Source: Favolaschia claudopus (Eukaryota; Basidiomycota; Agaricomycetes; Agaricales; Mycenaceae). From it: a stretch of DNA of 64,000 nt. The position numbers were made by a program, and so were the translations under genes. This document shows, piece after piece, positions 54,844-64,000 of this stretch. The DNA is taken from NCBI GenBank assembly GCA_037176885.1, contig JAWWNJ010000104.1, positions 372,001-436,000 on the forward strand. The letters run 5' to 3'. A model generated the notes under the pieces. It saw nothing but the letters and a program-made list of their open reading frames with translations, searched no databases and had not been told where the DNA came from. The number at the start of each line of letters is the position of its first letter. Position 1 is the stretch's first letter.

Positions 54844-55481
54844 ATGGACTCCTCGGAACCGCTACTCCCAGGTAAGTGAGGGTTATGAAGTGCACGAGCG
54901 GCTGACTCAAATGTTTCCCAGCCAACGAAATCGTCGTTAGGTCGCGGCCCAACATCGACAGCTACGCTCGCCGTATGGAACAGCGTATCTTGCGCCGCAC
55001 CCAACTCGCAACCTTTCAATACGGCGCACCGTTGGCCCCAGCAAGAAGTCTCTTCGGCTGGCGCGAGACTCGAAAGCAGCCGCTTACGTTCACCGACTTA
55101 TGGGCTTGGGGCGAGGGACCAGCCGAACAGGAAGCGCTCAAGGCTCACCATATGTGCGGTATTTGCCTGCTCGTCAAATCTCACCCGGTTTCGTGCGTAT
55201 CGAGATTTCGTCGTGATTGAGTACGATTGCTGACGATGGCGCATAGATATACTTGTGGACATAGCCATTGCTATGTCTGCATTAGGATGTGGCTGGAATA
55301 CGAGTGGAAGTGCCCAGTTTGTATGGCGACGATGTACCGACCGCCCTTTCGTCATTGGGGAGAAGAGGATTGGATCGCTGGTGAATACCCGGAGTGGAAG
55401 GATAGAAGCGTCGTAGATTATAGTTGGAGGGGGCTAGAGTTCCCTGAAGAGCCTCGAGTCTTAGTACCTGCGACGCCGTAG
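54844..55481 (+). CDS. RING-finger protein (putative E3 ubiquitin ligase), KDZ cargo
   Basis: The start at ATG 54844 (MDSSEPLLPG) leads, after an intron, to VVRSRPNIDSYARRMEQRIL and a helical region with LTFTDLWAWGEGPAEQEALK. The RING is split by an intron near 55198: MCGICLLVKSHPVS, then YTCGHSHCYVCIRMW and WKCPVC. This gives C-x2-C...C-x-H-x2-C-x2-C...C-x2-C (C3HC4). The tail has RPPFRHWGEEDWIAGEYPEW and SWRGLEFPEEPRV, which seem conserved in similar basidiomycete proteins. An in-frame upstream ATG at 54598 would add about 80 residues. RING proteins of this class usually recruit E2 enzymes. The target is unknown. Confidence 0.75.
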
Positions 55482-55742
55482 AGCAATATTGTAGATACTG
55501 AGTGGGAACAAAAAGACAAGGCTCGTTGATCGCGTAAGGCGGATCAACGAGCCGTCAATGACGTAACTCATTCTCATCGATTCTCACCTCAGACCGTCGT
55601 CGCGAGCAGCAGCAAGACTAGAGCTTTGCAGTTACAGGATGCGCAAATTATATATATATGTCCTAATCAAATGTCTTCAATCAGTTGCCCCCCTTTACTC
55701 TGTCCTCACCCCGACCCTCGCCCACCAACCGAGCACATTTTC

Positions 55743-58700
55743 ATGAGCAAATACAGTCGCGGCCGACCCCGCAGGGAGGCTGACGATTTCGTCGAGGGAA
55801 ACGACGACGAGCGTTTCACTGTGACTGCCGACAGGGGTATCTATTTCACGGACGACACGCGTGCTAGGCAGGAGGAGCTGCTCAATGTCGCTCATAAAAA
55901 ACGACGGCTGAATCCTTCCCACCTTAACGACCAGTGGGCGCAGTGGATTCCGGTACCGGAGGACAACCGCGACGACGAGGATGAATCCGTATCTCAACTT
56001 CCAGATCTCGATACCGGCGAGGAGGGCGTCCGAACAGGGAAACGAAAGGAATATGTTAGCTCTGTAAGTTTTCGTTGGCTCGTTTTCTTGCCTGCAATGT
56101 AGAAACTCATGATTGACGGCATTAGAGAGATCCGATGTCTCTGTGGCGTCCACTGGCAGGGGACTTTCTCGACGAGCTCCTGCGACATGAGGGGCTGGGG
56201 GATTACAGTGACTGCCCGCAATGCACAGTCTGCGGTGCAAAGGGATCGATACGCCTTTTCAAATGCGGAGATTGCGGTCAGTTCTTACAGTGTCAGGGCT
56301 GCTGCATCTCTCGCCATCAGCTCACGCCCTTGCATGTGTTGGAGGTAAGCCCGTTGATTCGTTGACCTCAGGCGCGAGGCTGACGTCGAGTTAGGAATGG
56401 AATGGGGTTCATTGGTCTCGATGCTCTCTCAAAGACATTGGCTTGGTGTACCAGCTAGGTCACGGTGGCTTCCCCTGTCCTTTTCCCGACACCCCGCACA
56501 ATATGGTGGTAATCGACGCCCCAATCCTCCACGAAATTCGTTACATGTATTGCAAATGCTCAAAATCGGATACCGCCGACAATCTCGAGCAACTCCTTCG
56601 CAATGCCTGGTATCCAGCAACAGTTACCGATCCCGGCACTTGTGCAACTTTCAAGACTCTGGAGGCGTATCGCCTGTACAACGTCGTGGGCAATATGAAC
56701 GTGCGCGACTTCGTGACATCTTTGGAGCGCATCAGCGACCCGAGCGCGGCGTCTGGGATGACTTGGTTACCGGTACGAGAGTACGCCTTCCATATTTCGA
56801 AGCTGACGTCGATTAGGATCGTTATAAGCAGTTTGGAAGGGTAACGCGTCAGTGGGGTTTTGTGAAGCGGTTGATGCGAGCCGGTCGAGGGCACGACAAG
56901 TCGGGGGTGGAGGGTACTGCTTTGGGGGAATGCGCGGTTAGGTGTTGGGCTTGTCCCCAGGAGGGGCGTAACTTGCCGGAGGGGTGGGAGAAGGTGGACC
57001 CAAAGTATCAGTGTGTTTTCACCTTTCATCCTTCATCGACGGCTTTCCTTATTTGGAACTTTTCAGATTTTTGTACATGTTATGTTTGGCCGTTGACGCA
57101 AATTTCCGCCTGAAAAACCGCATTCGGACGAACGAAATAGAAGATCCGTCTCTGGGACCAGGGCTGGGCTACTGGGTAGAACCTAAGGCGTACAAGGAGC
57201 ATCTCAAGAATTATGTCAATGAAAAAGAGGTACGTCAGCGTTGTTTGCCATGGCATCTTCACAGGCTGATGGACGGCAGATCAGCACTTGCATTGCCTTC
57301 GCCGCTCTCCTCCAGAAAGACACACGCTTGACGACAGGGCTACGGGTTTCGGGGGTCGGCGGATGTGTATGCGCACGCCATGAGTGTATGAGGCCGAATG
57401 GCCTCGGTGACCTCCAGAAAGGCGAGAGGTGCGTGATTCATATTCCTTTCTTCATCGCTTCGACGGCTCATGAGAGGTTTCAGGTATTCCAATATGGATT
57501 GGATCGTGCTCTCGTCGATCTTGGGCTTCGCCCTCCTGCTCCTCATGATCTCCTACGACATTGCATGCCAGTGGAAAATTAACTTCGCCGAACGTCTCGA
57601 GCAATACCCACCCCACATGCGACTTCCTTTGGATAAGATCAAAGTACAATACGGGCTACCGGTGTGGCACGCGGGATCACACAATGAGGACTGTCAAAAC
57701 GAGAACAGCCTTAGCTTTAAGGTTGGGGTGGGGAGGACTGACGGCGAGGGGATAGAAAGGACATGGTCGGTACTCAATCCCGCGGCGTTTTCGACGAAGG
57801 ATGCTGGTACGGGCGTGCGCGCCGATACCTTGGAGGGCAAAATCGATAATCACAATTTTCTCAAGAATATGGGACAAGGTACAACGCTTCGCGTGAGTTT
57901 GTGTAGATTTACTTAACGGTATCTCTAGGGGATGCTCTGCAGCGCCGTTTGGTGATCGCCATCGCCGAGCGGGACAGGCAGGTGACGGCATTCAAGGACG
58001 TCAGCCGCACGGTGGAGAAGTCGGTCAAGGATCAGTGGCGAGGGATGGTGGATGAGTGGTTGGGAGATGGCTCAAAGCCCAATCCTTACACGTTGTCGAA
58101 GAAGAGTATGTTGCTGATTGATTACTTGCGGTTGGCACTGACACCGCCCTTCAAATAGATTTCCCGACCGAAGCGGAAGTTCGGCTGCAGGTCCGCAAAG
58201 ATGAAGAGGGTTTGAATACAGCGGGAAAGGCTCCGGTACACGGCCGCAGTGCGACTGCGTTCTTGGTGGCTGGGATTCAGATCGAGGACGCCCAGTGAGT
58301 ACCCTAGCGGCGTCAAATTGTTTCGAGACCTGACTTTCTGCAGACGCCGGATTATCGCCCAGCTCAAAGGGACCGCATTGATCACCGCTGATCGCGAGAA
58401 CAGGATGCAGGAATGGCGCCACGCCCTTCTCGTCAAAATTGGCAAGTTTCGTGCACTGCAGAAAGTTTATATGCCGGGTTCCATACAGGCTTTGGAGGAC
58501 TTCGAGGCGGGGCGTAATGCTGATCTGCCTCCGCCGACGGCGGAGCGCGTGAAGCTCTTCATGCCCAGCCAAATGTCGGCGGAAAGCGACGGCTTGCGGG
58601 GCTGCGTCGCCGGCCTTTTGAAGATGGAGGAGAAATTGCGCGTCTCGCAATGCGAGAATTCTCTCGCGTCCCTTCGCGCTCGTCTACATGCGAAACGCCA

Positions 58701-59436
58701 TCTAATAACGTTCCGCAATTCGTTTGTTACAGGGCAAGTACATAGCACTAAAGCTCGAACATTGATTGAGCAGGTAGGGGAGCGGATCGACTCATACGCG
58801 GATCGCTATCGCCAGGGACATAGCGCATTGGAGGCATTGGGGGTGGCCTCCTCTTACCGGCATCTGCGGCAGCTCAAGCCCGAGGATGTACAGCTGGATG
58901 GTGACGACGGGGAGAGTGACTCAGCGGCTAGAAAGAAGTTAGCGATGATCGGGTCGGGGCGGGGTGCGCGTGCACCCCGAAATGCGCCGGGGACGTCCAA
59001 GCGTCTGATGTCATGGATCTGGACGGCACCCGGCGCCCTTGACGAGTCTGCCATGCATGAATGTAAGTCCTTTATCTACTTGGGTCGTATCTTGTACTAA
59101 TGCACCGTCAAAGCTATACGTGTAGAATGGTGCAGAGCCCTCGCGCGCAAGACTCGCTGGAGCGAGGAAGTGATGCTCTTGCGCGAAGAGATGCGCCGGG
59201 TGTTGCGCTATCTTGAATGGCAGGCGGCGTGGTGGAGGGCGCGTGATCAGCCAAGGGATGATGTGGCGGCGGAGTTGGCGGCGGGGTTACGTGCTTACGC
59301 AACGAAGCAGGCGTCTTGGTGCGATAGACTCGCCGTTTTCTTCCGCACCAAGTGGGATGTTCCGGCGTCAACCGCAACACAGCTTCTGGTCGAGGAGGGT
59401 ATGCAATCTGTACATCAACTGTTTACTCCCGAATAG
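55743..59436 (+). CDS. KDZ transposase with CxC2 cysteine cluster
   Basis: This is a Kyakuja-Dileera-Zisupton transposase of about 1,000 residues, starting at ATG 55743 (MSKYSRGRPRREADDFVEGN). The CxC2-type zinc region reads CTVCGAKGSIRLFKCGDCGQ and CQGCCISRHQLTPLHVLE. The helical part runs YKQFGRVTRQWGFVKRLMRA, then CWACPQEGRNLPEGW. The RNase-H-like core has AVDANFRLKNR, SGVGGCVCARHECMRPNG, the hallmark SYDIACQW, and EGIERTWSVLNP. These supply candidate catalytic Asp, Asp and Glu. A coiled C-terminal half ends SVHQLFTPE. I followed about ten introns (for example donors near 56064, 57231 and 57896), and every junction restores the frame, so the gene looks intact and could be active. Confidence 0.9.
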
Positions 59437-59480
59437 GACAATACAATCACTCCAGAGGACAATCCAATCATACGAATCAA
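59436..59480 (+). repeat. Right subterminal tandem repeat
   Basis: GGACAAT(A/C)CAATCA occurs twice, 22 bases apart, directly after the transposase stop. It may be the right-hand counterpart of the left subterminal repeats, although the sequences differ. Confidence 0.5.
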
Positions 59481-59654
59481 TCTCAGGTCACAATTCCTCT
59501 CATTTTGATTGCTTTCGATGATTTTGATTCAAACCAAATACAAGTATATGCGTACAAACTACAATATGATGAAGGAATGACAGGACGGGAAGACCCGAGG
59601 CATCATTCAGCAACACGGCAACACGGAAAAGCGCAGAAATATACTAAGGGGCAT

Positions 59655-59747
59655 GGACGCAGCCATCCATGGCTAGCTTCATTGCATTAGATTGCAATTA
59701 CACTGGCTAGCTCCAGAGCGGTAGACTAAATGTTAGCACCAGGGGTG
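59655..59747 (-). repeat. Right terminal inverted repeat of KDZ element
   Basis: Reverse complement matches the left end, with a 27-base exact core at 59672-59698 (CCATGGCTAGC...). The outer tip CACCCCTGGTGCTAA corresponds to left GAGCCCTAGCACTAA. Confidence 0.8.
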
Positions 59748-59754
59748 TCAGAGT
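59748..59754. repeat. Target-site duplication of KDZ element, right copy
   Basis: TCAGAGT, matching 22443-22449, immediately outside the right inverted repeat. Confidence 0.75.
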
Positions 59755-59829
59755 ATATACGATTTCGATTAAGTTACTTCTTTGTGTCCCCCTTTCGTAT
59801 GAGAGATCTACTTAGTACACTCCACAGTT

Positions 59830-60573
59830 CTACATCTGACTCCCCTCGCATGCACCCTCAAAGACAACCGTATGATTGATTGGCACTCCATCCGGGAAGG
59901 GCGCCTGTATGAAGATCGACCCCGCTGCCCAAAGACTCCGATGTCCGAGGGTTGAGGTGCCCTGAACATCCTGCAATCCACCACAGATATTATCAGCAAA
60001 TATTCTAATTCCATAGCGCAAGGGACACGAGACCCACGGCGGAGATAAAAATGCCCCCGGCAGGGATAGAGAACCCTCCGGATGCTTGAGGGAAAGAGAC
60101 GTTGACGCCGCCGGTGAGAGCAAAGACCCACTGGGCATGTGCGCCATTGTGGAGCCCGCCGTCGTTCGGCCTGCCGTCGTCGTTTGGGATGACGATCATC
60201 AACGCGTTGTCCATGTTTCCCAGTGCGAGAACTTTGTCTCCTACCAAAAATCAATAATATTGTATTGCATCGTATTTTTCCTCAATAAAAGCTGCCATAC
60301 CTACTGTCCCTGTCTGATCTTAGTTGAGCATCGGCGGTGGCAGCATTTGAACATGAAAAAATTGTACGTCACACGCACAACGTTCGACAACTGAAACCCA
60401 GGTTCGATCTTCCAGCATTGTGCCATAGAGATGTTGTCCTTGGAAATTATAGCGTTGACGAGGAGACTCCCGTTATCGTCATCGCTAACACTGTGGCTAC
60501 CGCTTTTCTTCGAATTGAATCCACCACCGATTACCAGAGCCGAGAAACTCAAGAGGAAAATGGGGAGCTGCAT
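59830..60573 (-). CDS. Small secreted protein, function unknown
   Basis: ATG 60573 begins a signal peptide (MQLPIFLLSFSALVIGGGF). The mature part has NGSLLVNAIISKDNISMAQC, WKIEPGFQLSN, then after an intron GDKVLALGNMDNALMIVIPN and GGLHNGAHAQWVFALTGG. The last exon is DVQGTSTLGHRSLWAAGSIF, then FPDGVPINHTVVFEGAC and the stop at 59830. About 180 residues. Its beta-rich, Trp-containing composition might suit a small lectin-like fold, but I recognise no family. It is the first chromosomal gene right of the KDZ element. Confidence 0.55.
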
Positions 60574-61081
60574 AGTGGGGGAGGAAAGAGCTTCGAAGAG
60601 GAGACCTTTTTGTTTATTTCGGCGGCGATGTGCGGGTGCCCGTGTCTCCCCGGTGCGTGTCAAGACTGATTCTTCGACTCCAGACGGAGCGGAACGACCA
60701 GCATATCCATTGTTGCGGCTGGGTTTGACGTGTGGGCCACATTTCAAGATCTGAAGATGAGAAATAGGCGAAGGAGCGAAATCTCTATAGTAAGAGCTCC
60801 AGGTTTGACTTGAAGCAGTTCTCCAGTCACAACATTGAAACGAATTCAGCCACATTTAATTATATATAGCCGTCTCTAAAATAGGCAGAGGACAGGCTGA
60901 CGGACTCGGAACGACACTCACGTGGTTATAATTATCAACAATGGTGCGAATTATGGATCAGGTTCGGGAGTAGTGTGCTGGTGGTACCTTTTTGAGTTTG
61001 GAATTGTATTATGCCGCACGGAATATCTATGAGTGAGCCGCGTGTAGACGTGAGTTCACCCATCGGGCATCTCGGGTATGT
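60574..61081. other. Intergenic, nothing recognised
   Basis: About 500 bases with no supported gene. It should contain the promoter of the secreted-protein gene. Confidence 0.5.
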
Positions 61082-61803
61082 TCAATTTCGATCATTACGT
61101 ATATAATTCATGCCCCAGTGTTCTTGAAAGACAACCGCAGATACGAGGACCTGTGTGATCGTCTGTTCTAAAGAAATAGCGAGACCAACGTTCAACCTTC
61201 TGTGTGCTACACAGCCCTCAGTGTTCGGTAACAACCACACAGTCTGAATAATCTGACTTGTAATCAGTCTCTCTAAGATCATGGACACTTGCATGGTGTA
61301 GTCATTTTCCGCGTCACAAGTCTTCCTATATCCTATGACGGAGTTCAACGAAAATACCATAGCTGATTATCACGGTGCAAAAGATGAGTCAAGCGGGTGA
61401 AACTCGTTCAAATGATCCTGGGAGTGACAACGAACAGTAGGCAGAAACGAAATATTAATTTGCTGAAGTCAGACTACGCATTCGATGGCCACAGTATGCC
61501 GTAAGACCCCTGAATTGACATTTGAGCAACGAAAGAAGACTTGACTGGTACAACAGAAACCCACCGTCATCACTGGCCCTTCTCAGCGAGGAGTGCAGAC
61601 CTTCATCCAGCAGCGCCACTGCCTAAATTTTACATCGGTATCAATATTATGGACGCGAATAATCGAAAGAAATTGAACGCAGACCAGTTGTAGACATACT
61701 CGCATTCGTCAACTGGGCTACGGACAGAGTCAGTCTCAAGTATCGTTATCTTCATGGAAGCAGGCGCAGCTTACACGCTATTGACATCGATTTCGACGGC
61801 CAT
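61082..61803 (-). CDS. Possible small multi-exon gene, unknown
   Basis: Minus-strand exons can be strung from ATG 61803 (MAVEIDVNS) through AQLTNA and AVALLDEGLHSSLRRASDDG. A longer frame near 61360-61082 contains YTMQVSMILERLITSQIIQ, then GLAISLEQTITQVLVSAVVF. Splice-like GT...AG borders exist, but the complete frame was not confirmed and no family is recognised. Confidence 0.3.
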
Positions 61804-62484
61804 TGTCAAAGGTTGAAAGGCAGTAAGTGGTGAGAAGGTTGAGGGCAGTAAAGAGATCACTGTGAAGAGCTGCGACCCGTGGAAGGAATCTTTATACGCA
61901 TCCCAGTGGGTTTGCCGCACCAATTTATGGATATCAATAAAGTATCAGGGGGCGCAACATAAAAAGAACTCAATACTGTGACACTCAGCTTCTTCACTAT
62001 TCAAGCGCAGCATTGCGACTGTCTTGGTTATTGTTGGAAGGACCCTCGAAGTCAAACGCCACGGAGCCATCCTCTTTCAGGATTCTGCGTTCAATACCTT
62101 AACATTCGTCCTGTTGTTCCTGCTGAATGCCGCTGCGGCTTCATCCTGAATTTGTGGAGTTGAGTCTTGACTCTTGTGATAGTTATATCATCGCAGATAC
62201 GGAGAAGGTATATCACCGGAAGCGCTGCGACTTAAAATGATTTAGAACCGAAGGAAGGGGTCTTGCCGTGTCGACTGAGGCTCTAAAAAGTCAAAGTTCT
62301 AAATTGGTGAAGTACCGGAAAGACGGTAAGACAACTCAACCGGGTGAACAATAGCAAGTCCCTGCCCAGCCGAGGGGAAGATAAAGAACCGAGAGTGTTA
62401 CGATGAGGGACAGCTTGAATGGCGATAGAGAAAGATAGGTGACAACCACACACGCGTATGGCGGTCCAAATGCACTTTAATTAA
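61804..62484. other. Intergenic, nothing recognised
   Basis: About 680 bases without supported coding sequence. Confidence 0.5.
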
Positions 62485-62705
62485 ATGCCGCAATATATGT
62501 CGTTTTTCGGCCGATCCGCAACGTAAACAGCCCTTTTGCCGGAATTGCCGCAAGATATGTCGATGATAATCACCTCGTTTATCTTGCGGCATTTCGGTCG
62601 GATTCCCGCAACATAAAGTTGCGAAGTTGGAAGTGCCGCAAGATTGAAAGTTCGATTTTTTTTCCCGCAACTTTCTTCCTTCAGTTTTCAACGTCCCGCA
62701 ACTTT
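62485..62705. repeat. CCGCAA-rich inverted and direct repeat cluster
   Basis: CCGCAA or its complement TTGCGG occurs about eight times in 220 bases (for example near 62488, 62517, 62547, 62583, 62607, 62636 and 62695). Some pairs are inverted, such as GCCGCAAGAT against ATCTTGCGGC. ATATGTCG follows two of the copies. It looks like a miniature transposon remnant or a structured non-coding element. Confidence 0.55.
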
Positions 62706-64000
62706 TTCATGCCAAGGGGGGCTTCTGTGGGAAATTTACTTACAGAGACGACGTTCTGTTATCCCATTGTTATCCCACGCTTCTCTCGTTCTTACCACCA
62801 CCATCTCCCTGAGTCCCTCTGTGTCTTTGTCGTCATTGCTACTGTCGCTGCCGCCTCACTCGTTGTCTTGCCTTGGGCTTCTATTCTCGTCGCCTCGTTG
62901 ATGTCCGGCGTGGTCCTCCGAGTCGGCACTTCTCTCGAAGTTGTTTGACCTCGAAATGATCGTCTACTACTCCCTTGGTCTACCCCTCCCCCTCTCATAT
63001 GTTCGCCTATCTCAGCGTCTGTGAATCTGGTCCTAGCTCACCAGCGTCGACTGTTCTATTATAGCTCTTCCAGCCTTGTTCTTCGAGTCTGACTCGGAGT
63101 TATTCCGACTACCGACATTGAAACAACAACTGGTAACCTTGTCATTCTGGGTATAGTACTATGGTCCCCGGACCCCTTTTGATTCGCATTCGATGCTGGC
63201 GCTACCCCTGCCAGTGTTCCTTCACTTGTTGATGAAACCTAGTGCTCCCTCGTGTCTCCCTGGTCTAGTTGTCATCGGAGACTGAGTTTACCATCGTTTT
63301 GTCTTGATGCCATTCGCGTTATCGCAGTGACAGATTGGATTTGTTACAGCCTTCCTTCCTGAATCCACGGCTTGTATGTTCCTCGAACAAAATAATACTT
63401 CTAGATCTCTAATTTGTCCTCACTTCTAGGTGTCCTCACTTCCTAGAAGTGAGATTGTGAGGCTATATGACAGCACTCTGACGAAGGTTCGTCCGTTTTG
63501 TCACATTGATTAGCCTGTCTTTTACCATTGCCAGGCGGTTGAGCATAAGGAGCTGGGGAAAACAGTGGGAAGCAGACGATGCCCGTGCAAGGTACGGTTA
63601 AGGTGCGTCTCTGCGTTCTTTCGACCACTTACAATGTCTTCATCTCGAGACTAGGCAATTTCAGTGTGCCTTGAAGGCCTTCCAAGATCCCGGTTTGCAG
63701 CGTCATGAATCAAGGTACGAGTGCTGTCCGTCTCATTCTGCCTTAGCTTGTTCTTGGTCCCAAAACGATGTAAGATACCCCTTCTCTGAGCTACATACTC
63801 GACGCCACATCGATTGGGGCGCGGTTCGTGCGTTTCTACTAGTCCTGCTCTATGCGAAATTCCGAAGCCCAACCATAGCTCTTTGCTTCATGTATGCTTC
63901 CACATTGATACTGATATCGAGGAGCCTCGAATGAGAGCCCATTTCCACGATCGCGAGCGGTGGGAAAGCTGAATTGGCGTCCAGAGCTTCGGAGAGGCAA
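62706..64000. other. Right end, no supported gene
   Basis: Frames are short on both strands and show no family resemblance. Apart from the hairpin at 63419-63453 nothing stands out. Confidence 0.5.
63419..63453. repeat. Perfect 12-bp inverted repeat with 11-base loop
   Basis: CTCACTTCTAGG at 63419-63430 is exactly complementary to CCTAGAAGTGAG at 63442-63453. Confidence 0.7.

Larger units (their letters stand above)
22450..59747 (+). mobile_element. Large cargo-bearing KDZ DNA transposon, interrupted by an LTR element
   Basis: The element is 37,298 bp as it stands and about 17.3 kb without the nested retroelement. Its ends are terminal inverted repeats (22450-22546 and 59655-59747) sharing a 27-base exact core plus patchy similarity out to the tips (GAGCCCTAG... 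against CACCCCTGG...). The flanks carry TCAGAGT. The KDZ transposase gene lies at the right end. Between the ends are seven further genes: HMG-box-like, two viroplasmin-like, a basic protein, a beta-helix protein, a small basic protein and a RING protein. KDZ transposases are established as basidiomycete elements linked to TET/JBP-like genes. The extent and cargo claimed here are my inference from TIRs and duplication. Confidence 0.8.

Noticed and set aside
59787..59796. TCCCCCTTTC as another polypurine-tract copy
   Set aside because: Only 10 bases match and it lies outside the retroelement.
1..64000. CRISPR array, bacterial operons or rRNA genes
   Set aside because: None seen. Introns and gene families show fungal nuclear DNA.

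Overview
The window reads as nuclear DNA of a filamentous basidiomycete, most likely an Agaricomycete. Genes are cut by many 50-60 base GT-AG introns. NST1 and the RNase P subunit Pop4/Rpp29 have clear fungal forms. Other families look basidiomycete-typical: KDZ transposase with a CxC2-type cysteine cluster, GT69/CAP59 mannosyltransferase, F-box-like and ricin-B lectin proteins. All family calls come from reading the translated sequence; no database search was possible.

Bases 1-22442 are ordinary chromosomal genes: a partial ZIP metal transporter (-), NST1 (+), POP4 (+), an F-box-like protein (+), a secreted protein with two ricin-B trefoils (-), a secreted Kre9/Knh-like protein with Gly-Lys repeats (+), a GT69 glycosyltransferase (+), a class-V aminotransferase (-) and an NmrA-like protein (+).

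Bases 22450-59747 look like one large KDZ-type DNA transposon. It has diverged terminal inverted repeats of about 95 bp sharing an identical 27-base core, and it is flanked by a perfect 7-bp duplication TCAGAGT. It carries an apparently intact KDZ transposase, a RING protein, a small basic protein, a double-stranded beta-helix protein that seems to have lost its metal ligands, an HMG-box-like nuclear protein, two viroplasmin/RNase H1-N-like proteins and a further basic protein. Without its insertion this element would be about 17.3 kb.

Nested in it at 30097-50118 is a 20,022-bp LTR retrotransposon lying on the minus strand. Its 1,833-bp LTRs look identical (TG...CA ends). It made a 4-bp duplication, GCGT, inside the last exon of a cargo gene, 14 codons before the stop. 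It has Gag (zinc knuckle), an aspartic protease, RT-RNase H-integrase, a primer binding site and a polypurine tract. Its 8.9-kb half between pol and the 3' LTR holds five intron-containing genes on the opposite strand. Four of them encode proteins with the cysteine spacing of fungal Zn2Cys6 DNA-binding clusters. The whole retroelement is also densely sprinkled with the word AGCGGG/CCCGCT, roughly tenfold more often than the flanks. This pairing of antisense zinc-cluster genes with a dispersed element-specific GC word is the most striking signal in the window.

Bases 59755-64000 hold a small secreted protein (-), a doubtful small gene (-), a CCGCAA-rich repeat cluster and a perfect hairpin.
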